Source of the DNA: Sclerotinia nivalis
Taxonomy: Eukaryota > Ascomycota > Leotiomycetes > Helotiales > Sclerotiniaceae
Direction of reading: 5' to 3'
NCBI GenBank assembly: GCA_029531795.1
Contig: JAPEIS010000004.1
Location: 2,666,001-2,730,000 of the forward strand
DNA: 64,000 nt
The notes under the pieces are model-generated. The model did no database searches. It was given only the letters and a program-made list of their open reading frames with translations, and had not been told where the DNA came from. Each line of letters begins with the position of its first letter. Positions within the stretch are counted from its first letter, which is position 1. Of the stretch, positions 9,793 to 22,479 are shown one piece after another. A program made the translations under genes and the position numbers.

Positions 9793-12700
9793 ATGGAGAA
9801 GGGAAAAAGTGGAGAGAAGCATGATTACCACAAGAGTGCACAGGCACCACCAGATCAGTATGGCGATAGCGAAGGGGTTATTGCCAATGGCAGCTGGCAC
9901 GAGGCCGACAATGCTTCACACGCTTCACAAGACTTCGATTGGGAGAAGCCGCCCGCCTACGAGTTTCACGGGTCAGGTCCAAACATCGAGACGAGTGTTG
10001 TTGCTCAAGGTAAAGAGAAGTTCTCTGTTTCAATATTTTGATTTAGTCGAAAGGTTGGGAAACAGTACCCATTACTGACTTCGACCTCTTTTCAGATGAT
10101 GGGAGAGTTGCCATAAATTTCATCGCCACTGAGAAGCTACCCATTCCAATTCCAGCAGAGCCAAAGCCTTATACCCCACCCAATATCGCCAACTCCAAAT
10201 CCCCGTTTCTGAACATCGTGATTCAAATCGTCGGTAGCAGAGGTGAGTCGTGTTATTGTCTCTATACTTACTCCGTGGCTAAATCTTCATAGGCGACATT
10301 CAACCATTCATAGCTTTGGGAAGCACATTACGAACAGCAGGGCATCGTGTGAGAATTGCAACCCACGATGTTTTCCGAGATTTTGTCAAAGCGACCGGCT
10401 TAGAGTTTTTCCCTATCGGTGGAGATCCGGCATCCCTTATGGCCGTAGGTGAATTCTGTCTATGCCTCTTTCTTCTATACTAATATTTCACAGTACATGG
10501 TCAAAAATCCAGGAATAATCCCAAAGTTCGAAACAATCATGAGCGGCGAGATCTCACAAAAACGCAAGATGGTATATACTATGCTTGATGGCTGCTGGAG
10601 ATCCTGCATCGAGCCAGATTCAGAAACAAATATACCGTTTGTTGCGGAAGCAATAATCGCTAACCTACTAAGTTTTGCCCATGTGCATTGTGCAGAAGCT
10701 TTGGGCATTCCTTTACATTTAATGTTCACGATGCCTTGGAGCCCTACGAGGGCATTTCCTCATCCTTTGGCCAATATTGAACGGTCAGATGCGGATTTAC
10801 GGACTACGAATTACTTGTCCTATGCGCTTGTGGAGATCATGACTTGGCAGGGGTAAGACACCTTGGCTAGGAACAGATGTCGGGAGGTGTGCTAATGAGT
10901 GTTTAGACTTTCGGATATTATAAACCTGTGGCGCAAAAAGTCACTGAGTCTCGAACGAATACCAATGACAATGGGCCCTCTACTTTGCGACACCCTTCAA
11001 ATTCCCTTCACCTACTGTTGGTCACCTGCATTTGTCCCAAAGCCAGCTGACTGGCCAAATTATCTTGGTAAGCCACATTTTCTTGTGATATTAGAAGACT
11101 AACATAATCAAGACGTGTGCGGTTTCTTCTTCAGAGAAGAGCCAGATTATACCCCTGATGCGGAATTGGACAATTTCTTGAGAAGTGGTCCACCGCCTGT
11201 ATATATTGGTTTCGGTAGCATTGTTATTGACAGCCCAGAGAAGTTGACCAATATTCTGATCAAAGCGGTTCGAGCTTGCGGGACAAGAGCGATTATCTCC
11301 CGTGGTTGGAGTAAGCTGGGTTCTGGCCTGAGCGAGCATGCCAACCCAGATATTCTTTTCCTAGGCGATTGCCCTCACGGTGAGATTGACATGCACCTTT
11401 TCTGGATTTGAAGAACTTGAACTGACTGGCCCTCTTTAAGAATGGCTGTTCAAGCACGTATCTTGCGTTGTACATCACGGTGGTGCTGGGACCACAGCAT
11501 GCGGTCTTCTCAACGGACGCCCAACAGCCATTGTCCCATTCTTTGGCGAGTAAGTTACATTCTGTCCTTCATGCGTCTCGTTAACGCCCAAGTCCTTGTC
11601 GTCAATGCTCGGGAATGAGATACTAAGCTGATAATTGATCCCGAGTAGCCAAGCATTCTGGGGGCAAATGATCGCCGCAGCAGGCGCAGGACCTCTTCCT
11701 CTCCATCACAAATCCCTCAACCAAGACAATCTCACCCAAGCAATTCAGTACTGTTTAACACCCGCAGCAATGAGCGCAGCCGCCGAAATCTCAGAGAGGA
11801 TGAGACAAGAAAGTGGTGTTCAGAGAGCGGTACAATCCTTCCACACAAATCTCCCAGTAGATACCCTCCGCTGCGACATTCTTCCCGATCAAGCTGCTGT
11901 ATGGCAATACAGTAGCAAGAGCAAGAAGGGGCCAAAGAAGACCATCAAGCTATCCGATGAAGCTGCTTTCATACTTGTAGAGCACAAGAAAATCGACCCA
12001 AAGCTTTTGAAGCTGTAAGCCTGATCTTCCCCACGAAAGCCTCCCATCCTAATTAAGCTTCACGCGCTAATCAAACACAAGCTACCAACCCAAGCCAATC
12101 TGGATCGAAAACCTCCGCTGGGAACCAGTATCGGCCGGAGCCCATGTTCTTCTCAGCACTATGACCAACTTCACCGTCGGCTTCAGCGAGATCTTCACCG
12201 GGCCTGCGAAAGCATTTCAAAGCAAAGAGAATGGCGGAGGTGGTAAAGAAGCAGCTAAGACTTTCGGAAAGGGGTTTGGGAAGATGGTAGGTGTTGTTCC
12301 GAAAGCTACACTGGTAGATTTCCCGTTGGCTTTGACGGAGGGTCTGCATCATATGCCTAGGTTGTATGGTGATGAGGTGAGGGATCATGGCAAGGTTAAG
12401 GATTGGAGAAGTGGTGGTGTTGTAGCTGGGAAGGTAGTTCTTATTCTTCTTTACTTCCCTTGGTATAGTACTTGAGTCCTTGGAGCTAAAAATTCCTTCG
12501 CAGAATTTCGGCTACGGATTCATGGACGGTCTGTCTGGCACAATCACCAAACCCTACAAAGGCGCTAAAGAAGGCGGCTGGGCCGGTTTCGGAAAGGGAG
12601 TGGCGAAAGGCGCAATGGGGCTAGTCACTGGACCTGGATCGGGCATGTTTGGTCTCTTTGCGTATCCATTTCTAGGAATGTATAAATCCATTGCTACGTC

Positions 12701-12854
12701 TTCGCTGTCGCCGACTGAGAAGAAGATTATACTGGCGAGACAAGTGTATGGGAGTTATATGGCGAGGGAGAGGGAGAGGATAAATGAGGGGGGGAGCGAT
12801 GGGGGGGAGGGAAGGGTGCTGGCGGGGTGGGAGAGGTTGAAAATTGGTGAGTGA
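9793..12854 (+). CDS. Sterol 3-beta-glucosyltransferase-type glycosyltransferase (GT1/GT28-like)
   Basis: Ten exons give an 826-residue product: 9793-10009, 10096-10242, 10293-10444, 10494-10852, 10907-11067, 11113-11379, 11441-11549, 11649-12014, 12082-12433, 12504-12854. All introns are GT-AG and the phases agree. The N-terminal donor-fold signature [14 protein letters not shown] spans the exon 2/3 junction (from about residue 118), then FPIGGDP. The UDP-sugar-site motif HHGGAGTT is at residues 446-453. The C-terminal third is Gly/Lys-rich ([15 protein letters not shown]), as in fungal relatives. Such enzymes move glucose from UDP-glucose to sterols or similar lipids. No PH or GRAM domain of the Atg26 kind is visible, so the acceptor is uncertain. 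The gene looks intact. Confidence 0.87.
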
Positions 12855-13362
12855 GTTTGAGATTGTAGGAAGAGAGCAGGAAAGTTGGAGAGTGGGAGCT
12901 TGTTGTACTTGTGTAAGCAGCTCGGGGCGGGGTACTGTGACATGGACGCTTGGATTACTGAGTGCAGTAACTGCGATTCTAGCAGTTGCTTGGATGGGTG
13001 GCAGGCTTCGGGTAGAGATGAGAAAAGGAGAGGTGTGGAAACTCCAGTGACGCCCACAGCTAGTTGTTAGAGAAGCTTTGCATATCGCTTAGTAATTCAA
13101 TTGGAGGATCTTTTTGTTCTGCACAATGGCGTGTCATGCGTAGACCATACCTTAATGAAGACTGTCCAATGCCCCGCTGATATAAATCAACGTGTGAGAA
13201 GGGAAATAATTACACGGCAGAACGGCGATTGAGTACACGACATAACTATGGCGAGACTAAGGGCTGAAATGATATCTTCGTTCTGAGACAACCTATTCAC
13301 AGAATCTAGGTATGCAACTCCTCTGCCTCCTTACCTCTCAAAACCCATATGCTTCCTTCTTC
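12855..13362. other. Intergenic, tail-to-tail spacer
   Basis: This is the 3' flank between the glycosyltransferase and the convergent pectate-lyase-like relic. Overlapping short frames show no motif. Nothing supported. Confidence 0.5.
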
Positions 13363-14345
13363 TCACCAGTGAGTGGTAGCAGCATGGGCAACACCCGAAG
13401 TCGGCAGCCCAAAGTTGATTCCCACGATCTTCCCGCTCGAAACTCTCGCTCCAGTAGCAGGTTTCGCATTAGGATTTTTTGAAGCTGCTCTTGTTTCACG
13501 TCCCTCCAATATTCCAAGAATTCCCACTTTGAGTCTGGGTGCCACTCTACGGCCTCTCGTCTGCCTTATTCGTAGTAATAATATTATTCTTGAGGGTGGC
13601 GGGTGCGGTTCCGAATTTGAGGCCCCAGCCGCCGTTGTTGTACGCGGTGTTGCGAGTCAGGGTGGACTTCCCAGGCTGAGAGTTGTCGATGAATCCGCCC
13701 ACTGTATTGTTGAATGCGATGCAATTAGTTACGACGTGTTTTGCCGGGCCTTTTTCAGCAGGAGTAGTTCCGCCGCCGAGCTCGAATCTGTTTCCATCGC
13801 CTTCGAAGGGTGAAAAGCACTATCTGGATTGATGTTAGCAAACCTGGCCACAAGGCTTTTGATATTGCTAAACGGTTAGCCCCATCCCCCCATGTGAAAG
13901 TGTCTTCGATGATCGCTGCAGATTTGAACTCCCTTTGCTCTGGAGTTGGTGACTGATGGTCGAGGCAGAATGGGAAATGCATACCACAGGTCTAACCCGT
14001 CGTCGACGTTGTTCCACAGTCTTGCCCCACGAAGTATGTTTCCTTCTCCGCTACCCTCTTCGCATGCAAAGCCATCTGCACTTTCACCGTTCTTCCGTGG
14101 GTCGTTGCTGCCATATGGGTCGAGGTAAAACACGATATTGTTGGCAGATGCGCCTTGAATCTGAAAACCTGGGTGAAGAGCTAGAGAGACGTTTGGAGAA
14201 CCAACACAAACTAGTGCTATACCTGTTTCGTAGTTGTCTGTCGCGTGTGGTGGTTCTCTCGAAATAGTTATTCGAGGCATCCCGTTGATAAATTTTATAA
14301 GGTCCGCGGATTAACCTCAGTTTCTTGAGTATATGTAGCTGACCG
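13363..14345 (-). pseudogene. Pectate lyase-like (PL9-type parallel beta-helix) gene, broken
   Basis: Minus-strand segments in order show YQRDASNNYFE, a 54-bp intron (14169-14222) joining YETG to FQIQGASANN, then NGESADGFACEEGSGEGN with WNNVDDGLDLW, EFKSAAIIEDTFTWG, FSPFEGDGNRFELGGG and NTAYNNGGWGLKFGTAP. The frame ends with GARVSSGKIVGINFG and a stop at 13363. This fits secreted pectate/exopectate lyases that cut pectin. Inactivation is visible several times: a GACA tandem duplication (14235-14242) shifts the frame, TAG occurs at 13547-13549, TGA replaces Trp at 13496-13498, and another frame change lies near 13473. The N-terminal part with signal peptide is not recognisable. The PL9 assignment is from memory of motifs. 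Confidence 0.75.
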
Positions 14346-14407
14346 CCGACCGTCCTCGTTTGATTTACTGTATAAGTGGAAAAGAGATATAATTGGCGTG
14401 AATTCGC

Positions 14408-14653
14408 TTAGAATAGGAGACCAACCTCGACATATTTAATCAAGAAATCACCAAACTCATAAGAATTGTCTCCAGCCAAAACATAACTATCAATCACTAC
14501 CAAATTTCCATACCAACCTTTTTCACCACCGCATACAAAGACCAGGTCATGGGTGCAATCCAACGATCCCCCCTCGCGCCACCAACTTCCCATCCATTCC
14601 CGTCCGACTTCACCGCTTACAGTATTTTGAATAATACTCAGTGTCGTCGTCAT
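14408..14653 (-). other. Unrecognised open frame, 81 codons
   Basis: The translation contains DLVFVCGGEKGWYGNLVVID and SYEFGDFLIKYVE, which looks protein-like, and a possible donor GTTGGT follows that stretch. I do not recognise it and could not connect it to the pectate-lyase relic downstream. It may be a first exon or a fragment. Confidence 0.25.
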
Positions 14654-14701
14654 TTTTAATTTGATTGCAAGCCGCTTGATTACTCACCTCGAACCATTCT
14701 G

Positions 14702-15310
14702 TTGCTTGAGAATAGTGACTCTATGTTTGGTGGTGCGCTATATCATTTTTGGGGAGGATGGTATTTTGATCGTGTGGCTTTTTTCATAGATCTGAAGGGA
14801 GCTGGTGGGTCTTGTACTGATACAAGGGTGACAAACGGCCAGACAGGACAAAAAGAAGGTGTGGGAAGAAATAGGGAGGAGGAGATATGGTATAGGATCC
14901 AAGCATTAATCAGTGATCATAAGAATGATCGTCGGTTCATGAGTAGACTTGAGGTGGATCCGTTGGATATCGTTCTACGGGGAAGCCGCGCTTCAGATAC
15001 ATCATTCCGGAGAGCTGTGAAGAGTGCGCTGATTGACGTCTTTGATTGGAATACGAATATCGACATAGAAGATAGGATAAGCATTAGGGGTGTCAAACAG
15101 GAAAATACGAATTTGAAAGATGCAATGTATGTATCAGCATTTGGGGCAGCGAGGGTTGCAAAAATGCAGATTGACAAACCTAAGCCATTAGGATGTAATG
15201 CTGAAGAAGTGCAGTGCACTAGGTTAACAGAGAAAGCCTTGGAGAAATCGCTCCGTCGAAGAAAACCGGAGGAAAAAGAAGAGGAGAAGGAGGCAAAAGG
15301 GGAGCTTTGA
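14702..15310 (+). CDS. Unrecognised 202-codon open frame, possible Hsp70-like C-terminal fragment
   Basis: The frame begins with ATG at about 14723 or a non-ATG codon at 14702 and ends at TGA 15308-15310. The segment RGSRASDTSFRRAVKSALID followed by MYVSAFGAARVAKMQIDKP and PLGC loosely resembles the end of the ATPase part of fungal Hsp70-like proteins, where a series like DPVYAAARGAA occurs. No phosphate-binding motif is present, so the ATPase would be incomplete. The C-terminus is a Lys/Glu-rich tail. The N-terminal 60 residues look non-homologous. It may be a gene fragment rather than a working gene. Confidence 0.3.
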   Translation: MLENSDSMFGGALYHFWGGWYFDRVAFFIDLKGAGGSCTDTRVTNGQTGQKEGVGRNREEEIWYRIQALISDHKNDRRFMSRLEVDPLDIVLRGSRASDTSFRRAVKSALIDVFDWNTNIDIEDRISIRGVKQENTNLKDAMYVSAFGAARVAKMQIDKPKPLGCNAEEVQCTRLTEKALEKSLRRRKPEEKEEEKEAKGEL

Positions 15311-18300
15311 TCTGTGTGTTCAATCCTCATCTAATGTTATCCAGTGCAATTGAACTTGTGCTATTTGTCAAAATCGTTTGTTTCTGGGCTAAAGTGCCAG
15401 AATATTAACATTGTCTCTGGAATAAAGTACCTAGATAGCAACATTGTCGACTATCATAAATTCAAAGGTTTATGATGCTCTCATTCCCACCTTTCCGTGT
15501 CCACCATACCGAGTAAACTAGACTCCCAAGCATTTAAAGCCTCAATGTATTGCCCAGTTGATCAAGCGATGGATTCTTCACATTCTGTTTCTGGCGAGTA
15601 GCCCCTAACCTTATGAGCACCACAACACTCAGCCCAGAATCTATCGTATTCAGAATGCTTGAGACTCGATCTCCTTTAGTCTCAACCCATGCGGGACTGT
15701 CCTCCCTTCTTCCAGCAAAAGTGGTTCTGAATGGCGACGAGGAAAATTTCACAACATATTAGATATATGAAGACAAATATCATATCGAGACTTCGCAGGT
15801 CATCCCAACATTTTTTGGACCCGAAGGCCATGGCCACAGGATCTAGGACGTGTAAAACCAAAGAGACAATTTATTTGAGGCCTAAATAGAGACAGACGCA
15901 CCGTATAGGTTGATGAGACTGATTCCTAAGAAGTAGGTATTAGTTTGAGGCAACCGAAGCCGAAGCGAACCTGAATTGTATTTAGGAAGTTTGCTTGCAT
16001 GAAACAGAGGTACTAGCTGCAATATCCGTCAAGCTTTCAGACATTATGATGGCGGAATTTCAAATTGTGTGAGGCTTCTTTTGATCAATAATCATTGTGT
16101 GGCGAGGGGTGTATGAATTTGTCTTATGAGATGTAGATAACTCTCTTTGGTGGTATTGATAGCTGCATTGCCACTGAAGGAGGAGCCGCCTCGAGGGTGC
16201 AGAAGAGACTTCAACAATAACTATTCAATTCTGATCCAGATATGTGCCTGCGTAATCTCATGCTAATCTAGATGTCATTCGATTATTTCTCGTATTTCTT
16301 TTTGTTCCTTGTTTTATTCTGTATTTATATCATCATTAAAAAAGTTTTAGGCATCAGCTAGTTCGGGCACTTATACTCCTACCTTTTTTTTTTTTACAGT
16401 TTAGAATCATTTTTATTCTTCACTGCCGTATTGTTATCATCCACTTCAGTCAATGAAGGATTTGGTATCGGATGCCCCTCATCAAGCCCTCTACTATCGA
16501 ATCCTATATCGACTTCTATGTATAGTATAGCATTATCGTGTTCTAGCTTTCTACCAACTTTCACTTTGTGACAATATTCTAAATAAACCCTCACTGATGG
16601 TATAATTCTAACATGCACACATCTGAATGAGTATGAAGCATCCAGCTACCCCACTTTCTATTTTTCCTTACTGTACAATCCCAGTGTCCTTGAATGTAAA
16701 ACTCATTACTCATTGCGGATGTCATGGACCAGCGAAATCTGGTAATGTAAATGTTTGAATTAGATTGAATATTTAGCACCTTCAGTTGAGAAAGATATTG
16801 AAATGTTTTGAGTGATAGAAATAAAAATTTCGAAAAAAGAAATAAAGCATTGCTAATGATCCAGCTTGAAGCACGCCCTAGAGGTTCCGTATTCACTTTC
16901 CACACCCCCATTATTTTGGTCCACTTACCACAAAATGGTGTCAAGATTCCAGAAAAGAAAAAGAATGAAGATGTATAAAAAGATTCAACTATGAATTAGT
17001 AAAAATAGTACACTCGAGGAAAAGAACCATCTCGAGGTGGCGCAAAGAATATTCTGAGATAATGACCATCCGGAGTTCTTGATGGTGCCCTGGGAAAAGG
17101 AGACTAGCAACTTTATTATCTCCCAAGAACAACGTTGCTATTCTTGCATGTATCCTTGTTTTCATTATCTTTCTTTTAGAATTGTTGTCCGGAGGAGGAA
17201 ATATAATTCGACAATGAGGAGAGATTTGTGGCAATGATATTGAGCCATGCCCAAATTCATGAGATTTGAAGAAGTATCATTATTAACACTACCTCTTTTA
17301 CATGAAATAAGAAACAATGTTGCAAAAGGTCTCTCTGGGGGTAGTGGACCCTAGCACCCTTACAATGATTCAAGGTTGCTTACCCTAAATTTTGTGTGAC
17401 AGAATATCTTTTTATATCCGGCTATTTCACGATCTCTCCTTTACCCCTTATTATCCCTTAACTGATTGAACCTATGGAGTGGATTATAATAAGGAACAAC
17501 ATGGTGAATATGATCAATCATTATTTCCTATGTCCTGCTCTTACTTTCATACTCCCACCCTCTAAATCACAAGCCAGCTAACAAAAATCCCACAAATCAC
17601 TATAAATACACACCATGTCTGTGAACAATGAGAATTTCAAAAAATCGCTTTCACTTGGTAACGCAGAGCACTAGGGGGCACAACGAATGCCTAGATGAGA
17701 AGAGATTCTCCACTTCCCTCAATTTCCGGCGTTGAAACCCAGAGACTACTTGAGTAACTAGTGAGTCTGCAACTTGGCGAAGATAATTTGGTATCATGCT
17801 ATCATGCTGTCGCATATTGTAACTGCTTTCATTGTCCTTCATTCCCATCGGCACCACTCACCGTCACAATCACTCTCACTATGACCAGAGTCTTCCATCA
17901 AACTAGACAGAAAACAAGTTAGCCCTTAAAAACCTTATAGAACGATATTCTTCAAATTATCTTCGTAATATGCAAGGGCACTGGACTGAAGGCCATGTAA
18001 GCGTTACAAGGTATGGCCAGGGTGTTTGATCTCTCTAGAATACGAGCTTAATAGTATTTATATCACTCTGATTTCAACAGCAGAGCGGGATAATGCTCAC
18101 AAGAAAAAGTGAATCTAATACAAAGCAATGATTTTTATCTTGTGGATCAAATAGAAGCCCATGAGTCAAATTTATTCAATCCTCGGGCGTACACTTCACT
18201 TATTGACTCACAATGATGAAGTGATGCGTTATCTCAAATCTCATAAATTCACCCGCTTCACCCCTCTGCCCCCATGCATATTTTGACCCACAAACTACCA

Positions 18301-20408
18301 CAAATAATGTCTATAAAAGATCTCAGACATCCCGGGCAATCTAACTAGCAATAACATCTAGGAAAACAATACCAAACTCACCGATGAACGACGCTAGTAC
18401 TGGCCCTGAGTTCAGGCGCCGCTGTCGCAAGAAACGGTAGAGATATTCCTGAAAATAAAAGGATTACTATATTAAAAGTTTTCGATAATTATCTCATATT
18501 GCCTTTAGAACACAATATAATATAGATTTCTCCCCTAATGTCGTAACAATGATTCAGATGCCCGACTTCGACAACAAGTATATTGTATATGATAACAACA
18601 ATTCAAAAGCAACAACACATCGCACTATGAGCCATAACTGAAGCCAACCCATAGTCTCATAATTCCACCACCCAAACACCATCCAAAAAGTTTCATCCCG
18701 AAAATCCAAAATGACAGAGTAGGCAAAAGTATTTTGATACCTGTCACGCGGATACTCCCAGTAACAATCAGCGCTCTTTGTGACTCCGAGTGGTCTATGA
18801 GAGCTGAATAATAAATAAGGCGTGGTTTATATATCCACAGCATAACTGTCTACTGTAAGCTAGATAGTAGCATATCTCTCAGAAGATAACTCCGAGAATA
18901 GTTTCCAAGAGAAGAAGGGTAAATACATAAGTGAATAATCAACCTGTAAGACCCTTTTCACCCATCCCCTAGTTCCAGCTTCCTTAGAATAAGGGTTTCC
19001 ATCACGGTGCTATTTAAGAGTTGCTCATGACAGATATTGAGAGCTCAGCAAAACCAATAAACTATCTGGGGGACAGGCCAGGCTTCAAGGGTCTAGTCAG
19101 TACGATACAGGTCTCATTCTCCTCTTACCGCAACCAGGAATTTATCCGAAGGTGATCTCTCATTACAGAAAATTTCTCTCTTGTTCAACCCAGGATTCCA
19201 AATCATTGTTCTTGTCTCAAGGACTAGAATACTGTCGTTATCCAATCATTCTCATCGTTATCCTTATTCATGTCCCTGTTGTCATCTAAATCTGCAACTA
19301 TATCAACCACACCTGCACTCCAGCTACCCAAAAAATTCTAGATTTCTCCGCCTTCGTCTATTTCCCAAACAAATCTTGAGTGGTTGACGCAATGGTCCTT
19401 GACGGGCCAAAAATAAGCATAGCGCAGAGCTGTATATTTCCTCGAAAAGACTTACCAGTCCCTTTTATAAGCTCCGAGTTATGGAATTGAGCGGGAACGG
19501 AACAGAAGCGAAAGAAATGATGGCTCGTAGTGAATCTCTTCAATTTTCAAAGACAATGTTCTATTTTATTAACGATCATTACAGCCTTGATGGGAAATTT
19601 GAGAAGATTTACACTCCATCCCGCTCCCCAATTCCCCAGTGCTTCGCTATCAAATCCTCAATTCTACCTTGATTAAGAAGCGCAACTTTCTTACAAGACC
19701 ATCAAATAGACTAGGCATACAAAAGCATGAAATTGTATGTACTTGCAACATCCGTGTTTGAATAAAAACCTTGTTGTGTATATATCCTAGCCATCTCATC
19801 TATAATCTCCATACTCAGCCCTCATTTAAAGTTATGAAAAACCAGGGAACTTTCGTTGCAAGTACATTCAATTCATTAGTAAAGTATTATTATAACTAGA
19901 TAGCATCTCATCATTACATGCCTCATCTATTTTTACCATCATATATATCATTCCCGTTATATCATCGAATAAGTACCCAAAAAAGCTCAATCATTATTAT
20001 ACTCTTGAAGCGAACCTCCAAAATCGAAAATCCAGATTGAGGATTGAGGAAAGTAATATAAGAACTCAGTGTTCGTATCTGAGCCGTAACGTAATAAGTC
20101 TGATTTTTTTGCGAGACTTTGATGTAATCAATGATTAAATAACTTGGGTGCTATATAATATTACATTTATATCTACTTAGATATACGCACTATACATACA
20201 TAAATCATCAACAATACAACAATTCTCAAAGAACATCAAGACCTCCCCACTCCAACCCAGAATTTCACCATTACCCATCCCATCTATCCCATCCCATCCA
20301 AAGAAATCATTTCAGAACACTCTAGCTAATATCTCAACTCCAAAAACATACTCCATCTCCACACTTTCACTTTCTTCAACTAATAAATCGATCCATCGTC
20401 CCCCCCCC
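15311..20408. other. About 5 kb gene-poor AT-rich region
   Basis: No recognisable domain on either strand. Open frames here (for example minus 16591-16944 and plus 19181-19387) have no motifs and unlikely composition. A short minus-strand segment at 18382-18448 is bounded by good acceptor and donor signals and is discussed as a finding. No tRNA was seen. Confidence 0.45.
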
Positions 20409-20903
20409 CTATTCCGCTATAATCCACCTCGCTACTGTATCCCAGAAGCTGTATACTCTTACATATATATACAAGTCTTGCAAAATCAAAATTTGTCCCA
20501 ACTCCGCCGCCTCTTTCCTCTCCTGTTGCACCTCACTTTTCCATGGAGGAAAAGCTAAATGAGAAATTCGCAGAAGTATACAGCTATTGAAATAATATAT
20601 AGAAGGATATTTATTTCGATGTTCTTTATATAAACGTGGACTATATCTTAAGATATACAGGTAATAATTGTATGACTCTTCTTTAATGTAGAAACATAGC
20701 CTTACAACCGGTAAACCACCTCCCCACCTCTTCACCTCTTCTTCCCTTCGCTTCGCATTAACGCTATTCAACGCCATTTCTGGAGCGAGTGGTATGCAAT
20801 TAAAATTAGATTCCATATCCTGCTCCGTTCTTTTGGAGCGCACGTAGAAGGTTTGGACATCGAAAAATATCAAGTCTTTCTTCAATACTATGAAGACGTA
20901 CAT
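20409..20903 (-). CDS. Hypothetical 164-codon open frame
   Basis: The frame holds two charged, protein-like stretches, VNAKRREEEVKRWGG near residue 50 and WKSEVQQERKEAAELGQ near residue 125. The Tyr/Ile-rich part between them could be an unspliced intron: GTAAGG follows LPV and an ATTTAG acceptor precedes the second charged stretch. No family recognised, and the flanks give no support. Could be spurious. Confidence 0.2.
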   Translation of the reverse strand: MYVFIVLKKDLIFFDVQTFYVRSKRTEQDMESNFNCIPLAPEMALNSVNAKRREEEVKRWGGGLPVVRLCFYIKEESYNYYLYILRYSPRLYKEHRNKYPSIYYFNSCILLRISHLAFPPWKSEVQQERKEAAELGQILILQDLYIYVRVYSFWDTVARWIIAE

Positions 20904-21303
20904 GCCACAGCACCATTGAATTGGTGGTATACCTAAAGTCTTGCGCTTAACTTGGTAGATTTATGTATACTATATGTATGGTATAGACACATTGTGCGTT
21001 ATTAAATACATCATCTTGATCATTAAAACCATAATCTTATGAAATCGTCGAAACCATTAAATCCCTCTCCATTCACATCCAAAACCTTCTATTAAATTCC
21101 TAGTGTTATCAAGGAAATGTAGGACTTCAAGGCCCGGCCTCTTGCCTACACTCATTAAACAAATGACCTGACCGGTTATCCCAGATTATGTCAGGTAATT
21201 GAAGTAGATCGAGTATCTTGTACTAATGAGCAGTAGAATCCAAAATCAATGACTGTATTAATCTCAATCATTCCAATTCACAATCATATTCACATTCAAC
21301 CAC

Positions 21304-22234
21304 TCATGCCAAAGCGACTGGCTTTGGTTTCCATACTGCCCAACTAAAAGAGATCACAAATTTTATAGTAGCAGCGAGCCAAAGGGCAGCGGGTAATCCA
21401 ACCGAAGTTTGACTTATCCAACCCCCCGTAATTCCACCAGAAAGAATAGCAAGAACAGCGCCTACTCTTCTATTCCTCTTGATGTTGTCCCGCACAAGTA
21501 ATCTTGGATCCGAGGCAAGGTCACAGTAGACACTGGTCAAAACCGTTGTAGGTACTTCATTGAAGCCAAGAATTCTTGATGTGACAATTTGACCACCAGA
21601 CTGAAATGCCAGGAACGCCAGAGGTATCAATTCGACGAAATTGAATTTATTTTCGAGACCAAGCAAGCCGATTGGCTCTGAGACCACATTTGCTTGTACC
21701 AACACAGCAGCTAGGATTATGCAAATTCCTTGGAATAGGAAAGATATGGATAATATTCCGCGACTTTTTCCAGCACCGAAATGTCGAGTTTGTGCGAAGA
21801 AGAGACAACCGCAGAGGAAAAAGAATATCGAAATTAAGGATTTGACCCAGCCGAATGGACGAGTGGTAGTTTGATTAGAGGCACCGAGAACCAGAAAGAT
21901 GGTATTGCCTATAGAAAGTAAAGTGTTAGCAATGATAGATATCGTGTAGATTTTGATAATGCCTACCAGTTTGCATGGAAACAAAACAAGACCAAGTACT
22001 GTAGGCACTACTGTCGCAGATACCGGACACGAGAGCACATGCTATTATTGGAATATCGGCATGAACGAGAGTGATCTCTTCACTGAAATGGGATTTTGCT
22101 CTGGTCAATATAGAAACATGAGACTCTTGAATTAAATCATTTTCAGATATATTGAATGAAGGAAGAAGCCTTGTTGTTGGAAGAGAATTTTGAGCTTCAG
22201 TACTCGATCCTCTGATTGAAGAAGTGTTGGGCAT
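21304..22234 (-). CDS. DUF1275 (YoaK-like) multi-pass membrane protein
   Basis: Two exons, 22234-21967 and 21908-21304, are separated by a 58-bp GT-AG intron, with phases agreeing, and give 290 residues. The product has a polar N-terminal tail of about 65 residues, then several hydrophobic helices. Features typical of the family are ALVSGICDSSAYSTW in the first helix region, FVSMQTGNTIFLVLGA at the splice junction, FQSGGQIVTSRILGF and a Thr-rich segment VPTTVLTSVYCDLASD. The molecular function of DUF1275 proteins is not established. The start at 22234 is the first ATG of the open frame. The gene appears intact. Confidence 0.85.
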
Positions 22235-22479
22235 AGTGACTCGGAATATTTCACCCGAGTAGCCTTAATTGGTTGATGAAATGATGAACGAATGGATAAA
22301 TGCTCGAGTATAGGCGTACAATTATAATATAGATGTACAAAATATATACTCGAGTAGACACAAGTCAAAGATGTGTACAACTGAGATTGTGAAACTGGAA
22401 TTCAACGAGGGAATGCGGAGTTGATAGTTTGATAATGACCCTCAAGAGCTCGAGGTATGATGTCTTTTTGGAAGAATCT

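Noticed and set aside
16591..16944. 117-codon minus-strand frame in the gene-poor region
   Set aside because: No motif, no splice signals and composition like its AT-rich surroundings.
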